A stretch of DNA of 64,000 nucleotides from CAZBQJ01 sp964494085 (GCA_964494085.1 CAZBQJ010000002.1:62001-126000); one strand, 5' to 3'; positions 16,528 through 25,649 are shown, counted from the first letter of the stretch. Numbers and translations are program-made. The notes: generated from the letters alone by a model not told the origin.

Positions 16528-17097
16528 ATGTTATACACCGGAAAAGGAGACAACGGAACTACACAACTCTTTAACTGCCCGCCAGGTCAGCGAGTCAGTA
16601 AGTCCGATTTTGTCTTTGAAGTACTGGGAACATTTGATGAACTCAATTCATCACTTGGGTATGCCAAAGTACTTTCCCAAAAATCAAACAATCAACTTTC
16701 TCTTGAGAATCAAAACATTTCATACGAGGAAATAATTGAAACTCTTCAACAAAATTTATTTTGTATTCAAGCGGAATTGGGAGGGGCTGATGTCCATTTA
16801 ACCGGAGATCATACCCTCTATCTGGAAAAAGTTATTCATAGAATAGAGGCTCTCTTGCCTCCCATTACCTCTTTTATTGTATCCGGCGGAGGTGAAGTCG
16901 GGGCTTATTTAGATGTGGGGAGAACAATTGCCCGCAGAGCAGAGCGGCAGCTGGTGTTACTTAGACAAAAAAAAGAGCGAACTATTAGTGACGAGAGTAT
17001 TGCTTATATGAACAGACTTTCCAGTATTCTTTACGCTTTGGCTCGCTTTGCAAATCATCAAGAAGGATATTCTGAAAGTAAACCGGATTACCAATAG
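16528..17097 (+). CDS. pduO: Cob(I)alamin adenosyltransferase, PduO type
   Basis: Transfers the adenosyl group of ATP to cob(I)alamin, producing the cofactor needed by the class II reductase encoded just upstream. The 189-residue protein has the family N-terminus YTGKGDNGTTQLF, the FEVLGTFDELNSSLGYA helix, GEVGAYLDVGRTIARRAERQ and a C-terminal YMNRLSSILYALAR helix, which are the nucleotide- and cobalamin-binding elements of PduO-type trimers. It begins 3 bases after nrdJ. The arrangement implies local conversion of imported cobalamin into adenosylcobalamin for deoxynucleotide synthesis. Confidence 0.95.
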   Translation: MLYTGKGDNGTTQLFNCPPGQRVSKSDFVFEVLGTFDELNSSLGYAKVLSQKSNNQLSLENQNISYEEIIETLQQNLFCIQAELGGADVHLTGDHTLYLEKVIHRIEALLPPITSFIVSGGGEVGAYLDVGRTIARRAERQLVLLRQKKERTISDESIAYMNRLSSILYALARFANHQEGYSESKPDYQ

Positions 17098-17171
17098 TTG
17101 TTCAGTTTCTTGATCTGCTTCGTAAATCAACAAAACCCTAGTATAGAATAAATAAAAACCTTCAAGCTGTT

Positions 17172-18428
17172 TTAGTTTTTAGTCTCTTTTAGAATTTCAT
17201 CTTTAATCTCTTCATTGAAGCCAGAGAAGGCTCGACCTTTAATAAATATTACCGGATAGTAATCAAAAGATGAGGAAAGCCCTTCGCTTTTGGGGGAGGC
17301 GTTCTTATAGTCCTGGAAAATCTCCTTGAAATCTTTATCTTCAGTCAGATGTTGCTCCACTGGATAATCCAAGGATTGAACAAAATTTAGAAATTCTACA
17401 CACATCGGCCCTTGTCCATTGTGAAATACCACAATCTTGTCAGGAGATATTTTCTCATTTGAAGATTCCGGGCTATCTGGCGCAATATTTTCAGTATTGA
17501 TCACAGCACAGGGATTTGTCACTTTCTCTTCTTGTTCATATGATGTCAAAGGTCTAACTTTTTCCTCCGTATAAGGATTATTGATATTTGTGGGGATTTG
17601 CCATAAAGGCATTTTCCAATCCGGTTGTGCCATGAAATCATCCATGTTTTGCCACTCTATATCGGCAGTATCCCAAAAACTAATCCACATTTCATGCCAA
17701 GCCTTTAGATGTCCTCCAATGTAAGTATGAGACACTGGAGTTATTCTTGAATATTTTCCAAACCATTCTTTTTCCTTCAAAGTTAGCGGTTCCATAGCTC
17801 TAGACAATTCCCCTTTCAGGTCTTCTGGAGTCCCGGCTCTTTCATAAAAAGAATAATCACAAAGACTTCCATATTCGAAAGGTACAAGTTGGATATTTGA
17901 GACCGATAAAATTTTCACCTGATATCCGTCCGGCTGATAAACCGTGGCCTTGTTCCCGGTAGTCCCTCTAGCAGTGATGTATGGAACCCCTAATTCTTCA
18001 GCCGCTTTAATGGTATTCATATCTGAAGCCATATAGCGAGATGAAATAATCCTTGGAGTTGTCCCCGTGCATGATGATATCCCTGTGAGCATTTTACTAA
18101 TTCTTGATTTTTGCTCTTCATAGGGCATCCCCCAAAATGGAGCACTCACATTTGAGGCAACAATTTCTATATCCCCACTACTGACGGCATCTTTTACTTC
18201 AGCACAATTTGCCTGAACAAATTCAGGAGTAACCATCAAAAGACCTGGAATATTCCTTTTCTCCATTTCATCCACCATACTGGCTAACCCTGTCGGTTCG
18301 TCAGTGGATTCAATCAGAATCATAATTCCTTTAGTTTTTACTGTTTCCGTTTGAAACCTCAAAAAAAACAAGACCAGTACTGTCAGTAGAAATAAACCGG
18401 TTAGAATATATTTTGTGTTTGTTTTCAT
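17172..18428 (-). CDS. Membrane-anchored deacetylase-like protein with C-terminal thioredoxin-like domain
   Basis: One N-terminal membrane segment (YILTGLFLLTVLVLFFLRF) is followed by a domain resembling polysaccharide-deacetylase (NodB-type) barrels: GIMILIESTDEPTGLASM, then ISSRYMASDMNTIKAAEELG and VPYITARGTTGN. The usual catalytic TFDDG and HSxxH motifs are not recognisable, so deacetylase activity is doubtful. The last ~95 residues (KIVVFHNGQGPMCVEFLNFV to YYPVIFIKG) look like a glutaredoxin or thioredoxin fold with one retained cysteine. The fusion is unusual. The next gene begins 15 bases upstream on the same strand, so the two are probably co-transcribed. Confidence 0.62.
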   Translation of the reverse strand: MKTNTKYILTGLFLLTVLVLFFLRFQTETVKTKGIMILIESTDEPTGLASMVDEMEKRNIPGLLMVTPEFVQANCAEVKDAVSSGDIEIVASNVSAPFWGMPYEEQKSRISKMLTGISSCTGTTPRIISSRYMASDMNTIKAAEELGVPYITARGTTGNKATVYQPDGYQVKILSVSNIQLVPFEYGSLCDYSFYERAGTPEDLKGELSRAMEPLTLKEKEWFGKYSRITPVSHTYIGGHLKAWHEMWISFWDTADIEWQNMDDFMAQPDWKMPLWQIPTNINNPYTEEKVRPLTSYEQEEKVTNPCAVINTENIAPDSPESSNEKISPDKIVVFHNGQGPMCVEFLNFVQSLDYPVEQHLTEDKDFKEIFQDYKNASPKSEGLSSSFDYYPVIFIKGRAFSGFNEEIKDEILKETKN

Positions 18429-18442
18429 ATAAATTGATTATT

Positions 18443-19639
18443 TCAGGCCGGGAATCTATCACTTTTGGATTTTCTTCTTTTAAAAGTTACTCCCCGTCTG
18501 CGTTGTTTCTCAATTAATTTTGTCGCCTCTTGTATACCATCAATAAATTTTTTCTGTTTGGTGACAGCAACAATTGACTTTCCCGCAACAGGAGTAACGA
18601 CAACCGTAATATTAAAGATCATTGTGTTACCTTTCGGTTTTTTTGGTTCTTCTGAGGTAACTTCAATTTTTGCGATTTCCATTCGTTTATTTAATTTTCT
18701 GCCAAATACTTCCAAGTGTTTTGTAGCTTGTTCTAATTCTCTATCACTGACGGCATCACTCGGTCTCTTTATTATCAGTGTAATATCTTCTTCCGGACGC
18801 AGAGATCCAATCGCTTTTAGGATATCGCGCGTCGAGAGAAGGCCAGTTGGCCTGTGATATTTATCAATTAAGATAATGCTATCATGTGGAGAGGTAATGA
18901 GATGAGTAATAATCTCTTTTTTTGATGCATTGGCGGACAAAGAATCAATCATTGCGGTAGAATACTTGGAAACAGGTTCATCTTTCCTGAATTTCTTTTC
19001 TCCGGCCAAAGAATAAAATCCCGCATGAGTTCCTTCCTTTGGAAATCTCATCTTTGAGGTAGGCCTGATCAGTACCTGCATGAGATCTCTTCTTGTGACG
19101 ATTCCTGCCAAACGTTCTTCAGCATCGACTAGCACCATTCTTGAAACACCTTTCTCTTTAAGTTGGTAAAATACATCTTTCACTGAGGCAGTAATCGGTG
19201 AGGTTATTGGCGTATGGAGTTCTATTTTTGTGCTGACAAAATCTAATAAATCCGGGTCTTTGATTATCTCGTAAAAAATATCTTTTGCATGAATCACACT
19301 CTGTATCACTCCTTTTTTATCAAATACCGGTAATACATAAATCTTTGTAGATAGCATATATTTCGCCACTTGATAGATCGGCGTTTCTTCGGTAATGGTG
19401 GGCGGCTTAAAGGCTATAGATGATACCTTTGTTGTATAAGGAAAATTACTGGAATAAAGTGTTTTAAATGGAGATAGCAGCCCAAGAAACTTATCTTTAT
19501 CATTAAAGATAAAGATTGCCTCATGACTTGAGCGAACACGGGATAAAACGCTTCCAAGTGTATTTTGTCCCTTACTTCGGACAATTAATGCTAATGAAGA
19601 AACGTATTTTTTAATAGTGAGCGGTTGATTGGTTTTCAT
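18443..19639 (-). CDS. Four-CBS-domain protein with possible HPF-like C-terminal domain
   Basis: Residues ~10-285 contain four CBS motifs in two pairs, seen from repeats of the type VLPVFDKKGVIQSVIHAKDI, RMVLVDAEERLAGIVTRRDL and IILIDKYHRPTGLLSTRDI. CBS pairs bind adenine nucleotides. Residues 298-398 form a separate basic domain (HLEVFGRKLNKRMEIAKIEV, then a strand with VVVTPVAGKSIVAV, then GIQEATKLIEKQRRR) that resembles the ribosome hibernation factor HPF/RaiA fold. If so, the protein could couple nucleotide levels to ribosome inactivation. The CBS call is solid; the C-terminal assignment is by pattern only. Confidence 0.78.
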   Translation of the reverse strand: MKTNQPLTIKKYVSSLALIVRSKGQNTLGSVLSRVRSSHEAIFIFNDKDKFLGLLSPFKTLYSSNFPYTTKVSSIAFKPPTITEETPIYQVAKYMLSTKIYVLPVFDKKGVIQSVIHAKDIFYEIIKDPDLLDFVSTKIELHTPITSPITASVKDVFYQLKEKGVSRMVLVDAEERLAGIVTRRDLMQVLIRPTSKMRFPKEGTHAGFYSLAGEKKFRKDEPVSKYSTAMIDSLSANASKKEIITHLITSPHDSIILIDKYHRPTGLLSTRDILKAIGSLRPEEDITLIIKRPSDAVSDRELEQATKHLEVFGRKLNKRMEIAKIEVTSEEPKKPKGNTMIFNITVVVTPVAGKSIVAVTKQKKFIDGIQEATKLIEKQRRRGVTFKRRKSKSDRFPA

Positions 19640-19795
19640 CTAAAGATTTGGCTGGTTAGAAGTAATGATAGTTTAAATCAAATCTCTATATTACCTGTTT
19701 ATATAAGCATGCTGTGAGCAAACTTAAAGCTCACAATATTTATATAATAGCATAATTAGTAATACTCAGCAACTTCCGTCACTTCATCGTCAGCT

Positions 19796-20308
19796 TCACA
19801 ATTTAGCGACGAAACGTTTAATCATTTGTAATTCTCTAACTCTCACAATCGCTTCCCCACGCAACGGAAAATGCATGACAAAACTTTTTGAGGTACCAAT
19901 ATCTTCCTGCCAGCCAAAATCAAATTTTTTCGATCCAATATATTTTTCATAGGAAACCTTGCCAATGAAACAGATTATTTTTGGCGCCTCGGTTTTTATG
20001 ATCCGAGTAATCCTTTTACGACCGGGCAATTCCTCGTGTTTTTTTATTCCGGTAATATCCACGGTCGGTCGATCGATGATATTCACAAATCCAAGTTTAT
20101 ATACGCTATTGAATTTTTCTTTGTACATCTGCGCCAATATTTTATCATCGCGCAATTCAGCTCTTTTCTCTTTGATCAGTCCAGCTTCCGAGAGCAGATA
20201 CCAAAATAACTTATTATTGGAAAAAGGCACACGTCGGTTAAACGAGCCAGGATGCGGATTAATCCCCACAAAAAGTATTTCCGGATTTTTATATCTGTAA
20301 CGGATCAT
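19796..20308 (-). CDS. mug: Mismatch-specific uracil/thymine-DNA glycosylase (Mug type)
   Basis: Removes uracil or thymine mispaired with guanine. The 170-residue protein has the Mug active-site strand ILFVGINPHPGS with the catalytic-position Asn, followed by NNKLFWYLLSEAGL. A GFVNIIDRPT segment and a C-terminal IICFIGKVSYEKYIG strand match the family, while the recognition loop near the end (VMHFPLRGEAIVR) is divergent. The stop is 3 bases from the start of the DUF488 gene upstream on the same strand. Mug is the best match; a related family-4/6 uracil glycosylase is less likely. Confidence 0.82.
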   Translation of the reverse strand: MIRYRYKNPEILFVGINPHPGSFNRRVPFSNNKLFWYLLSEAGLIKEKRAELRDDKILAQMYKEKFNSVYKLGFVNIIDRPTVDITGIKKHEELPGRKRITRIIKTEAPKIICFIGKVSYEKYIGSKKFDFGWQEDIGTSKSFVMHFPLRGEAIVRVRELQMIKRFVAKL

Positions 20309-20311
20309 GTT

Positions 20312-20842
20312 TCAGATTTTAATTTCAGGGTAGGTCAATTGTCCTTTTTTTACTTTCAAGAAAGGCGTCAGTTTGTGGCGGGTCGCTTTGGTCCGACTGA
20401 TGATGTCACGCACCAGCCAACCCTTTTTAGTCAAAGCATCGCCGACCAGTGATCGATGACAACGCCAGGGCACGGCTTCGGCACACATCATCACTGTAAC
20501 TTTATCACTGGCAATCTTGAGGAGACTCTCTAAGCCTGTGGCAAACTCAGAAGTCATCATATAGTCCGCATATCCTCGAAAAGATTTATTATACCAACCA
20601 AGGTTTATAGAATCTTTGGTCGTGTGACGCAGCCCCCCAAGTTTTTCTAGATGTTTATAGCCAATTTTCCACTTTTTCAATGACTCCTTCAAATCTTCTT
20701 CATTAAACTGGGGGTTATGACGCGATCTTGGTATCGTCCTAATGTCTACCACCATTTGTATTCCATGTGCCTGTAACAATTCTACAAATTCAGAAATTGA
20801 ATGAGTAGAGTGACCAATGGTAAAAATTACCGGCTTCTTCAT
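20312..20842 (-). CDS. DUF488 family protein
   Basis: The 176-residue protein opens with FTIGHSTHSISEFVELL and VVDIRTIPRSRHNPQF, and carries the family's cysteine motif CAEAVPWRCHRSLV near residue 120. DUF488 proteins are widespread and mostly uncharacterised; conserved Cys and Arg residues suggest nucleotide or nucleic-acid chemistry. The gene lies 3 bases upstream of mug on the same strand, so a role in DNA maintenance is possible but unproven. No signal peptide or membrane segment. Confidence 0.9.
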   Translation of the reverse strand: MKKPVIFTIGHSTHSISEFVELLQAHGIQMVVDIRTIPRSRHNPQFNEEDLKESLKKWKIGYKHLEKLGGLRHTTKDSINLGWYNKSFRGYADYMMTSEFATGLESLLKIASDKVTVMMCAEAVPWRCHRSLVGDALTKKGWLVRDIISRTKATRHKLTPFLKVKKGQLTYPEIKI

Positions 20843-20849
20843 GCTACAA

Positions 20850-21296
20850 TTATTTCAAAATCTCCCCGACTATTTTATTAATCATTCCGCCATCGGCTTT
20901 ACCTCTTAGCTTGGGCATTATCAGGCCCATCGCCTTGCCGATTTCAGCCTTAGCGGTAACCCCTGCGCCGTTGAGAGTTTCAGTAACAACTTTGCGCACT
21001 TCTTCTTCATTCATTTGAGTCGGCATATATTCCATCAATACCTTCATTTCAGCTTCTTCCTTTTCAGCCATTTCCATTTTCCCACCAGCCTTGAAGGCTT
21101 CGGCAGAATCTTTCCGCTGTTTTACTTCCTTCCCGACAATCTGAATTACTTGTTCATCGCCCGCTTCCTTCTTTTCCCCGTCCATTTCCCACTTCATGAT
21201 AGCGGCTTTGAGCATCGACAATGCTCCTTTGCGTATCTCATCGCGGGCTTTCATCGCTGTAATAAAATCTGTCTGGATCTGTTCTTTGAGAGACAT
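20850..21296 (-). CDS. YqeY-like protein (GatB/YqeY domain)
   Basis: A 148-residue helical protein matching the GatB/YqeY family: MSLKEQIQTDFITAMKARDEIRKGALSMLKAAI at the N-terminus and a C-terminal domain with GKAMGLIMPKLRGKADGGMINKIV, the same fold as the tail domain of the tRNA amidotransferase subunit GatB. The amidotransferase catalytic part is absent, as is normal for YqeY. Start set at ATG (21296) instead of an upstream TTG. Eight bases separate it from the DUF488 gene. Its role in tRNA metabolism is not established. Confidence 0.92.
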   Translation of the reverse strand: MSLKEQIQTDFITAMKARDEIRKGALSMLKAAIMKWEMDGEKKEAGDEQVIQIVGKEVKQRKDSAEAFKAGGKMEMAEKEEAEMKVLMEYMPTQMNEEEVRKVVTETLNGAGVTAKAEIGKAMGLIMPKLRGKADGGMINKIVGEILK

Positions 21297-21359
21297 AGTC
21301 AAGTGTTAAGTTGACTCTATTCTAAACCTTCGGGGAGAGATTCGGCAAGCGGCATGAAT

Positions 21360-23987
21360 TTAGATAGGACGGACTTTCTTTTGCAAAAGCGGTTTGAGGA
21401 TATTCTTGTGGAAATTTGGTGCCAATTCCACTACGAAATGTCCACGTTCGCGACTGACCAGCTTAAAGCCGATAAATCCATACTGTCTAATCAATTTCCG
21501 CACTAAATCAGTATCCGCTTGTGGATGTAATGAAGCAATTTTGTCTGCTACTGCCGGAATAATCGCCATATTTTCTTCGCGGGTAGTGAAGTGTAGAGGT
21601 AATTCAAACCCTACTCGGCTAGTCTTTTCTAAAGCCATTTTTTCACCGGCTAATTTATCTTCATTATCAATAATCTCATCCCAGCCCATTTCAATTTCCT
21701 GTAGCAATCTCTTTTGTCCCAAAACTCGATCGATATGACCTGGGTCGGCTGGAGCATCTGGTTTGTCTAGGTTGGGCAAGAGTATCCCCGTCTTCCCCTG
21801 ACCTTCCTGTGGATTTACTTGAGGTTGCTTGTTCTTTTCCGGCTTTTGGTCTATGACCGGAGATTTTGTACTACCTCCACTGAATTTTCCATTCAATGCA
21901 TCAGAAACTTTCTTGCCTTCGAATATCTGAAAGACCAGCTCTTCCACTATATGATAGCTTCCGTCAGCTTTTCGTAAATTTACAGTATTACCCGGTAGCT
22001 TGGCTTGAAACATATTACCACGGGCAAAATCCTGAACTGCTTTATTGGGATTATTACTTTCATCAATCCCTAACTTTGAACTGTCAGCCAAAATTTGTTC
22101 GGCCAAAGCATAGGCTTTAGGAAATCTGGCTTTGGTATGAGTGCTATTAAACCAACCTTTAGCTTGGGCCACTTTCGCAGTTCTATATAAATTTCGCAAT
22201 TTGGGGTCTTTCATTGCTGCCGCCACTTTCGCTGGAGTACCAAAGTTTTCATAAAAATAAGTACTCAAACCTAGATTGATTTCCTTTTGCAATTCACGCA
22301 GTTGGGCTTTTTGTGCGTCATTAGCCAAGCCCTTAAAGGAGTCGATCATAGTATCGATAACCGTATTACCGCCCAATTTAAATTTACCTTGATTGATTAT
22401 GTCTTGAACCAAGGGGCTTTTTGAGTCCGTCAGCACTTTTGCAAATGTTGCGCGAGTTTTTACTTCAGGAGATGTCGCTGGTGCGAGTGTCGGATTAGGA
22501 GTATCAATAGTTAAATTAGTTGGATTTGGCTGTACGGCTGAATTACCCTGACTACTGGCAACTGGTTTTTCAGTATTCTGGACTGAATCACTATTATATA
22601 AAGCGAGTCCACCTGCTGCTACACTTCCGGCCAAGACCATCCCTTTCCAATTTCTGCGTAATTTCCCACCCAGCCAATTCCAGCCACCGGTGATTTTATT
22701 AGTGATAAATTTAGTGGCCTTTGCCGTCTCTTGTCGAGCATTAGACCAGATCGAACGGGTCTTTTCCACCATAGAGTTGGCAGCCCGCTGATACCAGGAC
22801 TTTTTGGCTGGAAGTCTGGTTATAGCAGTGATCTCCTCAGTGTCAGTCACTTTATCCATAGGAAGCGACTCTCTTTCCACACTCACTTCTTTGATCAAAT
22901 TAGGTGATTCTGCCACCTCGATTGGTAATTCCGGTAATTGTTCAACACTTTCATGAGCAGATTCTTTTATTATTTTCTGAATTTCCGGATCTGGTTCCTC
23001 CAACGAATCAAATAATCCTTGTAAATCCGGTAAACGTTGAGAGTTTATTGCAGAAATTTCTCTTGATATTCGTTCAGCATTCTCCTGGGTTTCACGATAA
23101 GATTCTTCAATTTCCGGGGAAATCCCATTTGGTACAATCAGTGAGCCGTCTTGCATCCCAGCGCCATAACGCAAAGTCTCTCTTCTGATCGAAGGCGCAA
23201 TCGGTAATTGTGGAAAGTCCATCGGTGGATTTATCAGCTTATTTTGCTTTCGTCGTTCAGCCTCAACCCCTGCTCGAATCTCTTCTTCAGTTTTTGGGAT
23301 AAATGGCGCCGGTCTCATGGTTTTAGGGATTGGAGCGCTGGTTACCAACGGTCGGCGGGCTCTTCCACCAGCTTCAATATTGGTGCCGGGCAAGACATTC
23401 CTTAGAATATTCGCCCCTCGAACTGCCGCTTGTTCCTTCACTGTTTGCAATATCTGGAGACGGATTTCTTTGCCCAGTGCATAGCGATCTTCATAGCTAT
23501 CCAGATTGTCATAAAGTATCTGTGCAATAGTATATTGAGATATTCCAACTTTCAAAGTTGCTAAATTCTGATCATCCAAGTGATCAATTAAAAATACAAA
23601 AGCTTCTCGGTAAGCTTTTACCAAGATGGTCTTGATTTCAGGGACAATACTAGCTCTTTCCTGGCGAATTCTATTGTCTAGATCCTGCAGCAGCTTCGCT
23701 GTACTAGTGGCCACTTCCGTCTGGTCTAATACACAGGAAATCATTTCCTCGAGATTTCTTCTTTCTTTTATTAATTCACGATATTTCCCATCATGTTTAC
23801 TTAATTGATTATCCAATCTTTCATCAAATCCATGCAGGAGGTTTTGTTTGCCATAAACCATATGAGTCGATCCCACCAACCGTGCCAGCGGAGTGGAGCT
23901 AAGTTTGGTCCGATCATATTCATGGCGAACTTCCCCAAAATCCTCGCCAACGCCAAACGGTAAAGTGTCTTGCTTTGTTCTGGCCAT
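21360..23987 (-). CDS. Large single-pass membrane protein, 875 aa, unknown function
   Basis: I do not recognise this protein. The N-terminal ~210 residues are helical and charged (heptad-like in KYRELIKERRNLEEMIS). A Pro-rich linker follows. A single membrane helix lies at about residues 450-470 (WKGMVLAGSVAAGGLALY), preceded by basic residues, which suggests the N-terminal half is cytoplasmic. The C-terminal half has a Ser/Pro/Thr linker, a helical domain (~520-700) and a small terminal domain ending in a basic tail. No catalytic motif was found. It may span the envelope and link cytoplasm and wall. The gene is monocistronic and on the same strand as yqeY. Confidence 0.75.
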   Translation of the reverse strand: MARTKQDTLPFGVGEDFGEVRHEYDRTKLSSTPLARLVGSTHMVYGKQNLLHGFDERLDNQLSKHDGKYRELIKERRNLEEMISCVLDQTEVATSTAKLLQDLDNRIRQERASIVPEIKTILVKAYREAFVFLIDHLDDQNLATLKVGISQYTIAQILYDNLDSYEDRYALGKEIRLQILQTVKEQAAVRGANILRNVLPGTNIEAGGRARRPLVTSAPIPKTMRPAPFIPKTEEEIRAGVEAERRKQNKLINPPMDFPQLPIAPSIRRETLRYGAGMQDGSLIVPNGISPEIEESYRETQENAERISREISAINSQRLPDLQGLFDSLEEPDPEIQKIIKESAHESVEQLPELPIEVAESPNLIKEVSVERESLPMDKVTDTEEITAITRLPAKKSWYQRAANSMVEKTRSIWSNARQETAKATKFITNKITGGWNWLGGKLRRNWKGMVLAGSVAAGGLALYNSDSVQNTEKPVASSQGNSAVQPNPTNLTIDTPNPTLAPATSPEVKTRATFAKVLTDSKSPLVQDIINQGKFKLGGNTVIDTMIDSFKGLANDAQKAQLRELQKEINLGLSTYFYENFGTPAKVAAAMKDPKLRNLYRTAKVAQAKGWFNSTHTKARFPKAYALAEQILADSSKLGIDESNNPNKAVQDFARGNMFQAKLPGNTVNLRKADGSYHIVEELVFQIFEGKKVSDALNGKFSGGSTKSPVIDQKPEKNKQPQVNPQEGQGKTGILLPNLDKPDAPADPGHIDRVLGQKRLLQEIEMGWDEIIDNEDKLAGEKMALEKTSRVGFELPLHFTTREENMAIIPAVADKIASLHPQADTDLVRKLIRQYGFIGFKLVSRERGHFVVELAPNFHKNILKPLLQKKVRPI

Positions 23988-24120
23988 AGTCCAAATTAAT
24001 GATAGATGGTATTAAACACTAATTCAGTAGAAAAATCAAGCAATTTATCTCACCCTTCTTATTTAGCAGGTCATTGAAGCTTACTTTTTATGAAACCCAA
24101 TTGTAATAGAATTATTACAA

Positions 24121-24153
24121 AAAAAAGCCCCGCCGTTCGGCGGGGCTTTTTTT
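24121..24153 (-). terminator. Bidirectional Rho-independent terminator
   Basis: A perfect GCCCCGCCG/CGGCGGGGC stem with a TTCG tetraloop is flanked by A and T runs on both sides. It sits 15 bases beyond the stop of the Ala-rich lipoprotein gene on the minus strand, and can terminate either direction. Confidence 0.93.
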
Positions 24154-24167
24154 GATCTTTACCTTAA

Positions 24168-24623
24168 TTAGTTGCCGACAGAGGCGGAAGTGCTGGCATC
24201 CAATTGTGCATTAGCATCAACCACAGCCTTATTGGCAGCATCCATAGCGGCAGAAGTACTGGCATTGGCATCAAGCATAGCTTTGTTAGCGGCTTCCATA
24301 GCGGCCTTGGCTTCTGGAGTATTTACTACTCCACTAGCATCCAATTGGGCATTGGCATCAAGCATAGCTTTATTAGCAGCTTCCATAGCAGCGGAAGTGC
24401 TGGCATTGGCATTAGTTATAGCATCATTAGCAGCGTCTATGGCGTTGGAAGTATCGGTTACGTTCATAGATGCGCTGGCATCTTTATTTTCTTGAATTGA
24501 AATAGATCCATTTGTCTCTGTAGTCGATGGAGTCGAAGTCTGAGCGGGTTGTTGGTTACAACCAGCGAGGATCAAACCGGTGGACATTGCTACGAGTAGT
24601 AGATTGGCGGCATTCTTTTTCAT
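24168..24623 (-). CDS. Ala-rich repeat lipoprotein
   Basis: The signal MKKNAANLLLVAMSTGLILAGC ends in a good lipobox. After a Thr/Ser-rich spacer, residues ~60-140 repeat an 11-residue theme, AAMEAANKAMLDANA, several times, sometimes broken by STS. The pattern of Ala at regular 3-4 spacing with Asn and Lys/Asp outside suggests a long helix or coiled coil, in the style of Lpp-type lipoproteins. The underlying DNA is repetitive too. A structural role at the cell surface is likely; no enzyme motif is present. A strong terminator follows. Confidence 0.82.
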   Translation of the reverse strand: MKKNAANLLLVAMSTGLILAGCNQQPAQTSTPSTTETNGSISIQENKDASASMNVTDTSNAIDAANDAITNANASTSAAMEAANKAMLDANAQLDASGVVNTPEAKAAMEAANKAMLDANASTSAAMDAANKAVVDANAQLDASTSASVGN

Positions 24624-24779
24624 AAACTTTTATTTAGGAATTAAACAACGATAATTTTATTCAAACTAAAGCCGATCATAAAGCTTTATGTCTGGCTTAA
24701 ATATTAAATAATGTTTTAATAAATTTTCTTAAAGTATCAGTACTTATGGATTAAGATCAATATTTGACAGATACGGTTT

Positions 24780-25649
24780 ATGCGTTTAATTTTTGTCTAC
24801 TTAGAGCTAAACCAAGTCTGTATGCAACGAATCCCTCGAACTTTTACAGCCCCGGACGGCAGTCAGGTAGATTTTCTAGAAGTTAATCATGTTTTCGGTC
24901 AAACCGCCTATGGTCAAACATTGAAACGTAATGTCCGTTGGGACAGGTTCCAGCCACCGGGTTGTAGTAATAGTGAATGGGAAAAATTACTTGGTTCGGA
25001 CGCCAATAACTATCGCCACCTTCTACTTAGTTTCGGCATTATGAAGTCCTTTCTAGGGCGACTGGTTCAAGACAAGTCAGTTCCACTCTCCCCCCATGAT
25101 TTAGAGATTCTTTTATTGACACCCCTAGTACATGACTGGGCCGAAGCAATCGTTGGAGACATAAACCTTGAATACAAGACTGCTTCTCATGAGAAAAAAG
25201 AGCGGACAATCTTGAAGCGTCAGATGGAAGAGGTCGTGCCACAACTATTAAGTAACGAAACGCGTGCCGAAGTTCTGGACGTAGTTTTCGATCAAAAAAG
25301 TAGGCTGGGCTCGTTGTTTAATATCACTGAAAAAATCGGCTATTTCCGCACCGCTATGAATGCCTGGAAAAGAATCAAAGATGGGGGCTCTCATCACAGT
25401 TTAAATGCCCTGATTACCAATGTTTTCGGCTTCAATCTACCCAAACTGACGGAATTGTCCGGTGAATTCCAGCCAGTCAAAGTTTTTTTGGAATTCCACA
25501 ATTCTGCCATCAACCAGGTCTTGGATCATTACTCTGATTATGATTTCGATTTCTATCCGGAGTACGAACGACAGCCTTGTCGTGAGAAATTCATCAAAGC
25601 TACTGATGCTTGGACAACTCATCAGAGAAGCAAAATCCACTTAGGTTAA
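24780..25649 (+). CDS. HD-domain phosphohydrolase-like protein
   Basis: Residues ~75-130 show the HD-superfamily pattern: NNYRHLLLSFGIMK supplies the first His, TPLVHDWAEAIVGDINLEY the His-Asp pair and a nearby acidic residue, as in YfbR-type and other HD hydrolases. The following helices fit an all-alpha fold of 289 residues. The substrate is unknown. The start may instead be ATG at 24822 (MQRIPR), which removes 14 residues of weak character. It stands alone, head-to-head with the Ala-rich lipoprotein gene. Confidence 0.68.
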   Translation: MRLIFVYLELNQVCMQRIPRTFTAPDGSQVDFLEVNHVFGQTAYGQTLKRNVRWDRFQPPGCSNSEWEKLLGSDANNYRHLLLSFGIMKSFLGRLVQDKSVPLSPHDLEILLLTPLVHDWAEAIVGDINLEYKTASHEKKERTILKRQMEEVVPQLLSNETRAEVLDVVFDQKSRLGSLFNITEKIGYFRTAMNAWKRIKDGGSHHSLNALITNVFGFNLPKLTELSGEFQPVKVFLEFHNSAINQVLDHYSDYDFDFYPEYERQPCREKFIKATDAWTTHQRSKIHLG

